The notes under the pieces are model-generated. The model saw nothing but the letters and a program-made list of their open reading frames with translations, made no database searches and had not been told where the DNA came from. The translations under genes were made by a program, and so were the position numbers. This document shows, piece after piece, positions 19,001-27,238 of a stretch of 64,000 nt of DNA; the stretch's first letter is position 1, and the number at the start of each line of letters is the position of its first letter. Origin of the DNA: Chthoniobacter flavus (GTDB lineage Bacteria > Verrucomicrobiota > Verrucomicrobiia > Chthoniobacterales > Chthoniobacteraceae); assembly GCA_945861435.1 (NCBI GenBank), contig CAMAUX010000004.1, positions 1-64,000 on the forward strand, read 5' to 3'.

Positions 19001-19202
19001 CGTGCCGCTTCTCGTCGAGACGCAGGTCCCCTTTCTGCTTCTTCGCCCCGTGACACTCCACGCAGCGCTGCACCAGCACCGGGCGCACTTCCTTTTCGAA
19101 AAACTTCATGCCAGCGGCATCGGGCTCAGCAGCCGGCAGGCTGGCGGCCGCGAGGAAAACGGGCAGCAATAATGGCAAAGCGCGCAGGGGTGGCAGGCTC
19201 AT
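16077..19202 (-). CDS. planctomycete-type cytochrome protein (PSCyt1-DUF1549-DUF1553) with LamG-like C-terminus
   Basis: 1041 aa with a signal peptide ending near LPAAEPDA. The first haem site is CVECHG in the PSCyt1 module (about residues 45-60). DUF1549 (about 145-350) carries YGERWGQHWLDLVRYAESDG and a second CxxCH (CARCHNHKFDP). DUF1553 (about 545-800) carries MVNRVWQYHFGRGIVGTSSDFG and LLRSLDAPMGFASAAERQSTTTPTQALLMIN. After it comes a beta-rich tail of about 200 residues resembling a LamG/concanavalin-like fold, absent from the paralog at 28526-30766. Such proteins are abundant in PVC bacteria and predicted periplasmic; no reaction is proven. Its ATG overlaps the FecR stop by 4 bp, so it is coupled to sigma-factor control. 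Confidence 0.92.
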   Translation of the reverse strand: MSLPPLRALPLLLPVFLAAASLPAAEPDAAGMKFFEKEVRPVLVQRCVECHGAKKQKGDLRLDEKRHVLTGGGSGPALVAGRPDESLLIKAVRRTDPDFEMPPKEKLSAAEVAVLEKWVAMGAPWPEGAKGRGAVDASGFSEEDRKFWVFQPLSDPEPPAKAGAGWALGAIDRFVAQKHAELKLTPAPEAGRAELIRRLSMDLHGLPPSIEQVRAFEDDADPRALEKLVDGLLASPRYGERWGQHWLDLVRYAESDGYNQDGPRSEVWRYRDWVIRSLNADMPYDQFVRAQLAGDEIAPEDPETLIATAYLRHPVYEYNQRDVRGQWEIILNDITDTTGELFLGLSFGCARCHNHKFDPILQKDYFRLRAFFTPVQWRDDLVLASTDQKREHEEQLARWEHVAGSARAKLEALTGPLVAGKARRAAVKFNEELQAMIAKSPGEREPLEKQLAGLCERQIERERRDAVSEKSFKDEAVRARYVSLHAELKKLDHLKPKPLPEAFVATDVGAVAPPTILKTRRGEQEVAPGFLTLLEPGDLKLEPMSASTGRRSALAQWITRPDNRLSTRVMVNRVWQYHFGRGIVGTSSDFGHLGDKPTHPELLDWLARRFVEDGWSLKKLHRRIVLSATYRQTARREPPFVAAQADPGNRYLWRFEPRRLDAEQLRDALLTVSGELDLREGGPSEDGNSKRRSVYTTKKRNSPNELLRSLDAPMGFASAAERQSTTTPTQALLMINSDWVGLRARGLAARAKTVDQAWMHALGRLPDEYERAQAEAFLKAQVVQQGRTPAVQSVLMEPMRFHENTAQERLVVSPGEREGDAFSIESVFALESIDVNAAVRTLASRWSQGKDSVEAYGWSLGITGEKSRFQPRNLIVQLVGEDENANINYEVVASGLHVELGRRYHLLVRVSCTERRVVFRLRDLTEPDLPWREASIPHAIAGRIGAGSSPLVIGGLGKRVAGHHFDGRIEGLRLDPAPIGPDAVSVDPLQWGNALVRWVGKAGAEMAWVGVEAKGDGDPSRGPLADLCLVLLNGNEFFYLH

Positions 19203-20575
19203 TTGAAACGCAGGGTGGGTGGTCGCGCGCCGGGATGTTCCTTCGACGCAAAGGCGTGGACCAGTCCGGAAGGATCGCTCTCCCCGCTCTCGCGCACCAG
19301 CAAGAAAGTCACCAAACCATTGCCATCCGCGCGCACGAACTCGGCCAGCGCATCACCCCTCACCGTCAGCGCCCCCCGACCTGCTCCCCGCGCAATCTCA
19401 AACTCCCCCAGCCTCCGCGTCTTCCCGGCAATCGGCCCACCGTCATCGCACCCGGGCACTGTGTCCCAGAGCAGACCGGCCTCGTCCCAAAAATCGAGAG
19501 ACTCGTCCTCCACACCGTAAAGTGCAAAGTGCGAGTCGGGCACCAGAGCCGAGAATCCAAGGCCGCTTGGCTCCGTCTCAAGAACCAATTCCACCTCCGC
19601 AACCCCACCGTGCGCCGTCTGACTCAGATCAAACGTCAGCACTGCACGCCGCTCATTGTTTAATCCGGCCGCCAACTCCGTGTGCTTCACCAACAGCAGC
19701 GGCCCCTTTCCTTGCGGCCCCAATCCATCGCCCCTCCGCGCACTCCCATCCTTCCCTCGGCCAAACCCTGTGCTGACCGACGTCCAACCGTCTGCATTCT
19801 CCAACACCCTCGCACGCGCAGGTTCCTGCCCGGCCGCCGTGCTCCCGGTCGGCACGTTGAGGCCCCTGCCCTCACGCAATCGCCGCACCCCTCCCGAAAG
19901 GCCAACCACCTCCACCTCACCGTCAAACACGCGCACCTGCGAATCACCCAAGCGGCTACTCGTGAGCCCAAAGCGAGTGCCAAGGTCCACCACATGGATG
20001 TCTGCTGTCTCGATGGTGAACCCGTGCGCAGGTTCCGGAACCTCCGCAACCACCGACCCTTCATGCAGACGGCAATGCATCCCATCCAGAATCTCCAGCG
20101 TCGTCGGCGCCTCCATCGTCACTCGCGCGCCGTTGTGGAAGCGCAGTGTTGCCATCCCCTCAGCCAACGCAAGCGTTCCGGGCTTTAGCGCAGACTGCGC
20201 CTTCGTCGGGAGATCCGATGCCGCCCATCGGCAGTTGTCTGCCTGCTCAAGCACCGCCACCGCCCCAGTCCCGCGCCCAGAAATCCATCCCAGAGCCACT
20301 CCGGCACACAACGCCACCGAGGCCGCCGCAGCAATCCATCCCGGCATGCTCCTGCGCATCCACCAGCGCGAGGGCTCAGCCCGCATCCCCTCTTCTCCTT
20401 TATTCCCACGAACCACTCCCTGCGCCCTCAGCGCCGCGGCGATCCATGCCTGCTCAGCATAAGCCGAACGCAACTCCCCATCGCCCACCACTGCCGAATA
20501 AAACGCAGCGCGTTCCCCTCCCGAAAGCCCACCGTCCAAGGCCCGGCCGATGCGATCCTTCTCGTCCAGATTCAT
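19199..20575 (-). CDS. FecR-type membrane signal protein with C-terminal DNRLRE-like domain
   Basis: 458 aa. The N-terminal about 90 residues look like a cytoplasmic sigma-binding segment. One membrane helix (WIAAAASVALCAGVALGW) lies near residues 103-120. The periplasmic FecR domain (about 150-230) contains ATLRFHNGARVTMEAPTTLE and IHVVDLGTRFGL. The C-terminal about 170 residues (FDLSQTAHGGVAEVELVLET, WDTVPG, a Leu/Phe-rich end) match the pattern of DNRLRE domains of extracellular carbohydrate-active proteins. FecR proteins relay envelope signals to an ECF sigma factor. The ATG at 20575 overlaps the sigma-gene stop by 4 bp, and its own stop overlaps the next start by 4 bp. A FecR with its own possible ligand domain suggests direct sensing; that is inference. 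Confidence 0.88.
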   Translation of the reverse strand: MNLDEKDRIGRALDGGLSGGERAAFYSAVVGDGELRSAYAEQAWIAAALRAQGVVRGNKGEEGMRAEPSRWWMRRSMPGWIAAAASVALCAGVALGWISGRGTGAVAVLEQADNCRWAASDLPTKAQSALKPGTLALAEGMATLRFHNGARVTMEAPTTLEILDGMHCRLHEGSVVAEVPEPAHGFTIETADIHVVDLGTRFGLTSSRLGDSQVRVFDGEVEVVGLSGGVRRLREGRGLNVPTGSTAAGQEPARARVLENADGWTSVSTGFGRGKDGSARRGDGLGPQGKGPLLLVKHTELAAGLNNERRAVLTFDLSQTAHGGVAEVELVLETEPSGLGFSALVPDSHFALYGVEDESLDFWDEAGLLWDTVPGCDDGGPIAGKTRRLGEFEIARGAGRGALTVRGDALAEFVRADGNGLVTFLLVRESGESDPSGLVHAFASKEHPGARPPTLRFK

Positions 20576-21138
20576 CCCCTTGAATCCTCCCGCCTTGCAT
20601 GTTGCACGCATTCCACCAGCGCAGCGCGGATCCTGCTCAAAAGCCGGTACACAGCCTCCACACTGCGCCGACTCCTAGAGGCGATCTCCTCCACTCCCAG
20701 CCCCTCCTCATACCGCCACGCCAGCGCCGCCCGGTGCGCCTCCGGCAGCCTCTCCACACAGCCTTGAAGCAACTGCGCCTTCTGCTCCAACTCCTCGCTG
20801 CGACGATCGATCTCCTCCGCCACAGCCTCAATAAACTCCGTCTCCATGGCCACACAGGGACGCCTTTTGCACGAACGCCGGAAGTTCAACACACGGTGCA
20901 ACGCAATCACCCTCGCCCATGCCCGAAAGTTCGTTCCCTCCTTGAACCCCGCAAATTGCCTCCACAGCGCCACACGACACTCCTGCAAAATCTCCTCCGC
21001 ATCGGCATCCACAGAAACAAGGCTGTGAACATAAGTCGCCAACCACCTTTCGTGCTCCCCAAGAAGCCGCAGATACGCCTCCGTACGCAATTCCGCACCC
21101 CCACCGTCCAGTTCAGACTGCTGCTCGTCACCCTTCAT
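20572..21138 (-). CDS. ECF sigma factor, Rhodopirellula/Verrucomicrobium-type
   Basis: 188 aa. Region 2 includes AEEILQECRVALWRQF and NFRAWARVIALHRVLNFRR, contacting core RNA polymerase and the -10 element. Region 4 contains a helix-turn-helix (EEGLGVEEIASRSRRSVEAVYRLLSRIRAAL) for the -35 element. The ATG at 21138 is preferred over an in-frame TTG at 21150. It is the first gene of an operon whose four genes are joined by ATGA overlaps or a 13-bp gap. It is divergent from the YHYH gene across about 160 bp, which should hold the promoter, possibly autoregulated. The FecR protein downstream is the obvious regulator. Confidence 0.92.
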   Translation of the reverse strand: MKGDEQQSELDGGGAELRTEAYLRLLGEHERWLATYVHSLVSVDADAEEILQECRVALWRQFAGFKEGTNFRAWARVIALHRVLNFRRSCKRRPCVAMETEFIEAVAEEIDRRSEELEQKAQLLQGCVERLPEAHRAALAWRYEEGLGVEEIASRSRRSVEAVYRLLSRIRAALVECVQHARREDSRG

Positions 21139-21298
21139 CCTACATCTCAAAGGTCGACTCCCGCGCGTTTCGGACAGTTTTTTTTGAACTATTTCAGATG
21201 CCAGCCCGAGAGCTCATTTACTATCCCTTAACAATCTAGCGCAGCGCCACAACAAAGCCTTTACCCACCGGGTATACTCTCAGCACCGCCTTCGCCCT

Positions 21299-22861
21299 AT
21301 GACTCTGCGACCCTGCGCCGCCCTTCTGGCTTTCGCCGCCACCGCTCACGCTGAACCCATTCTCACGTCTTGGTTCACCCAGAACTCCGGCGTCCTTGCC
21401 CGTTCCATTCAGAGCTCCACGCTCACCACCCCGGTCACCATGTGGCCTGCCTCCGGTGTGGCAAACAACAACACCGGAGGTGTGGCCCAAACCGTGCCCG
21501 TCTACGCGGACATCCAGCGCATCCGCCACACACCCACCGACGTCTACATCAACGCCAGCGGACTCGCCTCCTACACGATGGGTCCATGGTTGAGCGCCAG
21601 CGGAGGCCTCTTCGGCTTCTGGCCTTTGGCTAACGATTACCAAGTCCGCATCACCCGCGCCCCTACCCAGACCACCGCAAAAACCAAGCATCCAGGCGGT
21701 CCCATCGGCATGATGGTCAACGGTGTCGTCATCTACGACCTCGGCGACTCTTTCTCCTTCAAGCAGTCCAACACCACAACGCCCTCCACTTCCGCCGCCG
21801 TCACAGGCTCCGATGCCATGGGATTCACTGCCCCATGGTCCCGCGATGCGCTCGCCGTGGAGGTCGTCACCTTCGACCCGGGCTTCGCTCATCAACCAGG
21901 CAACAACGGCCAGTACCATTACCACGCCCAGCCCAAGGCCCTGCGTCACCAACTCGGCGACAACACCAAGGCCTCCTACAACGCCGCCACCAACACTTAC
22001 TCCTACGCCGAGGACACCTCCAACCTCCACCACTCGCCCATCCTCGGATGGTGTTACGACGGCTACCCCATCTACGGACCTTACGGCTACTCCGTCGCCA
22101 GCGACCCCTCCAGCCCGGTCACACGGATGCGCACCGGCTTCCAGATCCGCGACGGCTCCCGCGGCACCACCAACCTCGCCACCACCGGCCGCATCTCGCT
22201 TCCCCGCTGGGCTGCCACAGCACAGGGCTACGCCAACCCCTCAAACCTTGTCAGCGTCCCGCTCGCAGCAACCGAATACGGACCCACGATTGATTACAAG
22301 TCCACGGGCCCAGGCGCCGCGACCTACAGTCTCGGCCGTTACATCGGCGACTACGAATACCTTGGTGACCGCGGCTATCTGCAGGGGACTGACTTTGACC
22401 TCGACCAATACAATGGCCGCCAGTGCGTCACCCCAGACTTCCCCGGTGGCACCTACGCTTATTTCGTCGCCATCGATTCCTTGGGCAGCACCACCTTCCC
22501 CCACATGCTCAGCAAGGAATTCTACGGCGTAAAAAACGCGGGCACTTCCACAAGCGTTCCCGCCAACGCCGTCGACATCTTCAATGGCGGGCCCAATCTC
22601 CAGGAAACTATGCGCCCACCGACCGTCAACTCCTCCAGTGGCACGGTCACCATCGCATGGAACAGCGTGGAGGGCGGCACTTATAAACTCGAGGCCGCAG
22701 ACGAACCAGGCGGCGCATGGACTGTCCTCAACCCCGCGGTCCCGGCCGCTGCCAACACCACGCGTACCGCAGTCACCGAGACTTCTTCCGGACCAAAGCG
22801 CTTCTACCGCGTCACCCGCACCGCCACCGCCCCTTACGACCCCGCCTTCGTCGGCCAATAA
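21299..22861 (+). CDS. secreted YHYH-domain protein
   Basis: 520 aa with a signal peptide (MTLRPCAALLAFAATAHA). The central domain has the namesake motif in NGQYHYHAQP, with nearby HHSPILGWCYDGYPIYGPYGYS, a His/Tyr/Cys-rich set that could bind metal. The last 90 residues (TVNSSSGTVTIAWNSVEGG, YKLEAADEPGGAWTVL, RFYRVT) form a fibronectin-III-like module often found at the C-terminus of secreted proteins in this group. YHYH proteins are widespread in marine bacteria and planctomycetes, and their function is unknown. It is divergent from the ECF sigma operon and might share its regulation. Confidence 0.85.
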   Translation: MTLRPCAALLAFAATAHAEPILTSWFTQNSGVLARSIQSSTLTTPVTMWPASGVANNNTGGVAQTVPVYADIQRIRHTPTDVYINASGLASYTMGPWLSASGGLFGFWPLANDYQVRITRAPTQTTAKTKHPGGPIGMMVNGVVIYDLGDSFSFKQSNTTTPSTSAAVTGSDAMGFTAPWSRDALAVEVVTFDPGFAHQPGNNGQYHYHAQPKALRHQLGDNTKASYNAATNTYSYAEDTSNLHHSPILGWCYDGYPIYGPYGYSVASDPSSPVTRMRTGFQIRDGSRGTTNLATTGRISLPRWAATAQGYANPSNLVSVPLAATEYGPTIDYKSTGPGAATYSLGRYIGDYEYLGDRGYLQGTDFDLDQYNGRQCVTPDFPGGTYAYFVAIDSLGSTTFPHMLSKEFYGVKNAGTSTSVPANAVDIFNGGPNLQETMRPPTVNSSSGTVTIAWNSVEGGTYKLEAADEPGGAWTVLNPAVPAAANTTRTAVTETSSGPKRFYRVTRTATAPYDPAFVGQ

Positions 22862-23016
22862 CGCTTGAAACGTCCCGAGCAGTGGGACGCGCAGACCTTC
22901 ACTCTCCCCTGGCGGATCTCTCACGCACAGTCATCGGCGCGTCCATGAGGAAGCCTACTCTTTGTTGTAGCCTCAGCTGCGCCTAGCTCGCCCGGACCCC
23001 ACCATTCGCCTGTGGC

Positions 23017-24738
23017 TTAACGCGCAGGGTCACGCGGAAACTTCGCGTAGGGAAGACGCGCACCGCGGTAGGTGTAACGATCTGCACGAATCGCCTCTGG
23101 CGCAACGAAGGGCCCGCAACCACTGGCTGAAATAATATCGTCCTGATCAATCCCATCACCGGATACGCCAATGGCCCCAACCAGTTTGCCATCCCGATAG
23201 AGCGGAAACCCCCCCGGGAAAATCGTCACACCATTGGGAAGATTCGGATTGGGAGGAAATGGTAATAGAGGGTCGGTCGACTGGCGCAGGCTCACAGCTT
23301 CCTGAAACCCAAAGAGCGGCCCGAAGGAACGCCCATCGAGGCCTGGCGGATAATAGCGCTGAGCCATGAAACCCACCGTGCGGCAAGACTGGGCGATCTG
23401 ACGGTTGGAAAAAAACACGGCTGTGAACGCCTTCTGTGCGGACACATCCCACGAGAAAATCGGCCCGTCTCCCGTGCGGAAAATCCCCAGAATATCCGGC
23501 GCCCTGTCAGCTTCGTCCGGATTATTCACCACGGTGATGAACACCTTGGCGCTGGTGCCTACTGGCAGGCGAATCGCTGCCCTCGTCGACTTGGCCCGCG
23601 CAGCAGCCCGACTAATGATCCCCTCAACCTCCTCCAGCGTGAGTCGCGCCGCTCCTCCGATGGTCTCATGCCCGGCCTCCGTCGTGCGTGGATCTGCACG
23701 CAAAGTGAAGCGTACCTCCCCCTCATACCCGCCAAGGGTGCGCTGCACATAAGGATAAGGTGCGGGTGATGCCGTTGGAGAGCCGGAAATCACAACCCCG
23801 TTGCTAGTCACATCCACCGCATTACCTAATGTAGCGAGTGCTTCAGGATCCCGCAGATCCCTAATGTCGGCCACGCGCTGCCCCACATAGGGAAGCCGAA
23901 TCCCTCCCACGAGGACGTTCGTGGCGACGATCTTGGAGGAGGGCCGGAACCCAGTCTGACCAGCAAGCGCCACCAACTCATCCACATCCGACCCCCCCTT
24001 GAATCCGGTGGTGGCGGAAGGTTGCGTCTGGTTGAAAAAAACCGCCGCTGCCGGCGCCAGATCCGTGGGCGAACCGTCCCCGGTCACTCCAACGCCCCCG
24101 ACCAACTCACCGTTCTTATAGAGAGGCACGCCGCCCGGGGAATCATTCAGACTACTCGGTGGAAACGCATCGGTACGCGCACCAGGAGACTCGTCGTCTG
24201 GCACCGGGTCCGAAACATCCGCTGTAATTAACTTCACACGGTTTACGGCGGAGAAGAAGAGGTTGGAAAACCCCACCCCGACCAGCGGGCCGTTCGGAGT
24301 GTTGCGAACTCCGGGCGGGAAGTGCTGCTGAACAATGAAGCCCGCCGTGCGCGACGTTAGAGCGTTCTCATTACTGCTCAGGAACGCCGATGTGCTGGCA
24401 CGCGTCACAGCCCCCGCAGCGAGTCCGTAGTTCCGAAGCACCGTAAGGTCCGTCAGATCGAAGGCTGGAAGCGTGGCTGGCAATCGCCCATTCACATCCC
24501 ACAATCCGAGCATAAAACCCTCGCGGTCCGTCACCGCAATCACCGCACCATACCCTCGCCTCTTCGCCTCGGTGGCCGCCTGCGAAATCACGCGCTCCAC
24601 ATCCGCCTGGCTCAAAGACTCCGCAGCGGAGGCAGCGCCGGAAATCACCCCGCTCACTAGCAAGGTGCTTACTAAAAGCCTGAAATTAACAAATGCCCTC
24701 ACGCTTAAGATTCCAACGCGGAAGGGGGCTCCAAGCAA
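23017..24738 (-). CDS. secreted protein with two HbpS/GlcG-like haem-binding domains
   Basis: 573 aa. A TTG start with GAGGG seven bases upstream gives a long leader ending in SGVISGAASA; a GTG at 24702 is the alternative. Two copies of the HbpS/GlcG (DUF336) fold are present. The first, about residues 40-260, starts LSQADVERVISQAATEAKRRG and ends PGGVPLYKNGELVGGVGVTGDG. The second, about 365-560, starts LTLEEVEGIISRAAARAKS and ends PGGFPLYRDGKLVGAIGVSGDG. Each GVSGDG-type loop is the family hallmark. Characterised relatives bind or degrade haem or sense redox stress; most have one domain. It is divergent from the barrel-propeller-cytochrome operon, 82 bp away, so a role in haem supply or scavenging for those cytochromes is possible but unproven. 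Confidence 0.88.
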   Translation of the reverse strand: MLGAPFRVGILSVRAFVNFRLLVSTLLVSGVISGAASAAESLSQADVERVISQAATEAKRRGYGAVIAVTDREGFMLGLWDVNGRLPATLPAFDLTDLTVLRNYGLAAGAVTRASTSAFLSSNENALTSRTAGFIVQQHFPPGVRNTPNGPLVGVGFSNLFFSAVNRVKLITADVSDPVPDDESPGARTDAFPPSSLNDSPGGVPLYKNGELVGGVGVTGDGSPTDLAPAAAVFFNQTQPSATTGFKGGSDVDELVALAGQTGFRPSSKIVATNVLVGGIRLPYVGQRVADIRDLRDPEALATLGNAVDVTSNGVVISGSPTASPAPYPYVQRTLGGYEGEVRFTLRADPRTTEAGHETIGGAARLTLEEVEGIISRAAARAKSTRAAIRLPVGTSAKVFITVVNNPDEADRAPDILGIFRTGDGPIFSWDVSAQKAFTAVFFSNRQIAQSCRTVGFMAQRYYPPGLDGRSFGPLFGFQEAVSLRQSTDPLLPFPPNPNLPNGVTIFPGGFPLYRDGKLVGAIGVSGDGIDQDDIISASGCGPFVAPEAIRADRYTYRGARLPYAKFPRDPAR

Positions 24739-24820
24739 GACAATCCCTCATTATTTGGCCAGCATAATAGCATTGCTGCTAGCGTCCCAATTCCAATAGT
24801 TTCATCGCTCGTTCGTATCC

Positions 24821-27232
24821 ATGGCAGCCACACCTTTCACGCAACTAACGACCAGACGCTGGCTCGTCGCCGCTGGCTCGGTGCTGATCGTCTCCGCTGA
24901 CACTCCTGCGCGTGAACCCTCCGAGAGTTTCAAACTTTCCATGCCGAAGCTACGCACCCTTTTCTCAGAACGCGTAGCTAACACCAATCCTCCGCAGCAA
25001 GTCCCTCCAAAAGCTCCCCCTCAATTTAATCCAGACCCGGGCGGCGGCGCCGCTCCTGCCACCGCGACCGCTCCCACTCCCCGTGCGGCAACGGAAACAC
25101 AGGCGCTCCCCTTTGCCGCCGAGCCGTTCCTCCCGGATCGATCAGGCGATCAATCCCCGCCTGTTCGCTTTGGTGAGGAGGCCCTCCCTCCGGAACTCAA
25201 ACTCCCGCGCTCCAAGGTGCGCAGCCGTCCGGCCGTCGAACACGTTTGGGAGCATCCAGAGTTCCCCTTGGGCAGTCAGGGACTCGGCCTCCTCCCTCAC
25301 TCAGAAGCTGTTCCCAACCGTTGGTTCCTTAACTTCCCACACTGGCAACGGTACCGCGACCCCTCCCACGAAACCCCGTACCAATACGAAACCCCCCTGC
25401 TCTGGCATCCCTACAGACAGAGCACGCTCAAGGGCGACGTACCCATTTTCGGTGAGGAGATCTTCGCCAACATCACCGCAAAGAGCTTCTCGCTCTTTGA
25501 GAACCGGATCCTCCCCGTCCCCAGCGGCGTCAGTACCGCAGCGCCAAACAGTTCTGAGTTCTTTGGCCGAGGCGAGCAGACGCTCTTCTCCACCGACACC
25601 TCACTCGCCGTCGAAATTTTCCAAGGGGAAACCAGCTTCAAGCCCGTCCACTGGCTTGTCCGCTTTCTCGGCGTCTACAACTACAATTACATCCGGGTCC
25701 GCGAAAACGGCCTCCTTGACCCCGACCCGCGGGGCACCGCCGCCAAAGACAACTACCCGTTCCCAAACACCTCAGTCATCCAGTCTCTGCCCCCGGACGG
25801 ACACAGCGTAAATCCCGTGGGCGGCATCCCTTCGCCTTTTACCAGCAACATTCGACCGGGTGATGCCTTCAACTACCTCTCTCCCCTGCTCAACCCGGCA
25901 GGTGGCGCCCCGCTCACCCCGGTCGACCCGGCTACCAACAACGACACCAACTCCGGAGTCACCACTGGACGCACGGACTTCAAACGCACCCGCTCCACGG
26001 AACGCCAGCGCGACTTCTTCGCATTCCAAGAAGCCTTCGGCGAACTCCACATCAGCGACCTCTCCGATAACTACGACTTCGTCTCCTCCCGCTGGGGCCT
26101 CCAACCGTTCGTCAGCGACTTCCGCGGATTCATCTTTGCGGACACCAACCTCGGCGCCCGCATCTTCGGTAACTTCGACAACAATCGCTGGCAGTACAAC
26201 CTCGCCTACTTCAATCAAAGGGAAAAGGACACGTACTCCGACCTCAATACCTTTGATTCCCGCCACCAGCAGATCCTCATAGCAAACCTCTATCATCAGG
26301 ACACCATCTGGCCCGGCTACACCAGCCAGTGGAGCATCCACACCAACTTCGATGACGGAGGAACTCATTACGACAAAAACGGTTTCCTCACCCGCCCGGC
26401 GCTTCTAGGTAGCGTGCCCGACGAAGGAAACTTCTTCGGCGATGACGGCTCCGTGCGCGGTCACGAAGTGAAATCCGTCTACCTCGGCTGGACCGGCGAC
26501 GGCCATATCGGCCGCCTGAACATCAACCACGCCTTTTATCAGGTACTGGGACAGGACAACTTCAATTCCCTCGCTGGACGCTCCGTCGACATCAACGCCC
26601 AGATGGCCGCGCTCGAACTCAGCTACGACCGCGACTGGTACCGCCTCAAGCTCTCAGGCTTCTACGCAAGCGGCGATAGCGACCCCACCGACGGCACCGC
26701 ACGCGGATTCGACTCCATTCTCGACAACCCCTTCTTCATCGGCGGCCCGTTTAGCTGGTACGTGCATCAAGGCGCCAACCTCGCCGGCACCGCCGTCAAC
26801 CTCAAGCAACGCGACTCCCTCATTCCCAACCTCCGCACCAGCAAGACCGAGGGCCAGTCCAACTTCGTCAACCCAGGCGTCATGATCCTCGGCGCGGGCA
26901 CCGATGTCGACATCACCCCAAAGCTCAAGGGCTTCGCCAACGCCAACTATGTCTGGCTGGCACAGACCGAGCCCATCGCCACCGCACTCCAGAGCAACAA
27001 GATCAAAAGTGACCTCGGCTTGGACACCAGCATCGGCTTCAAATACCGCCCCCTCCTCATCGACAATATGATCCTGTCCGCTGGCCTCGGTTGCTTCTTC
27101 CCGGGCAATGGTTACCGCTCCATCTATCGGACCAACACCGAACCGGTCCCGGGCTTCGGTCCGCAGGACGACGCGGGCAAGGTGGACCCCGTCCTCTACA
27201 ACATCTTCTTCACAGTCACGCTCACCTACTGA
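24821..27232 (+). CDS. predicted outer-membrane beta-barrel protein (porin-like)
   Basis: 803 aa. The N-terminus has a weak export signal (RRWLVAAGSVLIVSA) and a Pro/Ala-rich linker to about residue 110. From about residue 170 the sequence alternates polar and aromatic residues in strand-like pairs (GFIFADTNLGARIFGNFDNN, RWQYNLAYFNQREKDTY, NHAFYQVLGQDNFNSLAG), and it ends in an aromatic residue (FFTVTLTY), as BAM-assembled barrels do. There is no CxxCH haem site and no plug domain. I recognise the general barrel type but not the substrate. It is the first gene of an operon: the PQQ-propeller gene follows after 6 bp, then PSCyt and DUF1501. It may form the outer-membrane pore for that system. 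Confidence 0.75.
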   Translation: MAATPFTQLTTRRWLVAAGSVLIVSADTPAREPSESFKLSMPKLRTLFSERVANTNPPQQVPPKAPPQFNPDPGGGAAPATATAPTPRAATETQALPFAAEPFLPDRSGDQSPPVRFGEEALPPELKLPRSKVRSRPAVEHVWEHPEFPLGSQGLGLLPHSEAVPNRWFLNFPHWQRYRDPSHETPYQYETPLLWHPYRQSTLKGDVPIFGEEIFANITAKSFSLFENRILPVPSGVSTAAPNSSEFFGRGEQTLFSTDTSLAVEIFQGETSFKPVHWLVRFLGVYNYNYIRVRENGLLDPDPRGTAAKDNYPFPNTSVIQSLPPDGHSVNPVGGIPSPFTSNIRPGDAFNYLSPLLNPAGGAPLTPVDPATNNDTNSGVTTGRTDFKRTRSTERQRDFFAFQEAFGELHISDLSDNYDFVSSRWGLQPFVSDFRGFIFADTNLGARIFGNFDNNRWQYNLAYFNQREKDTYSDLNTFDSRHQQILIANLYHQDTIWPGYTSQWSIHTNFDDGGTHYDKNGFLTRPALLGSVPDEGNFFGDDGSVRGHEVKSVYLGWTGDGHIGRLNINHAFYQVLGQDNFNSLAGRSVDINAQMAALELSYDRDWYRLKLSGFYASGDSDPTDGTARGFDSILDNPFFIGGPFSWYVHQGANLAGTAVNLKQRDSLIPNLRTSKTEGQSNFVNPGVMILGAGTDVDITPKLKGFANANYVWLAQTEPIATALQSNKIKSDLGLDTSIGFKYRPLLIDNMILSAGLGCFFPGNGYRSIYRTNTEPVPGFGPQDDAGKVDPVLYNIFFTVTLTY

Positions 27233-27238
27233 GCCCCC

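Noticed and set aside
22862-23016. Hairpin CGTCCC/GGGACG at 22871-22889 as a terminator
   Set aside because: Only 6 bp with a 7-nt loop and no T run; too weak to call.
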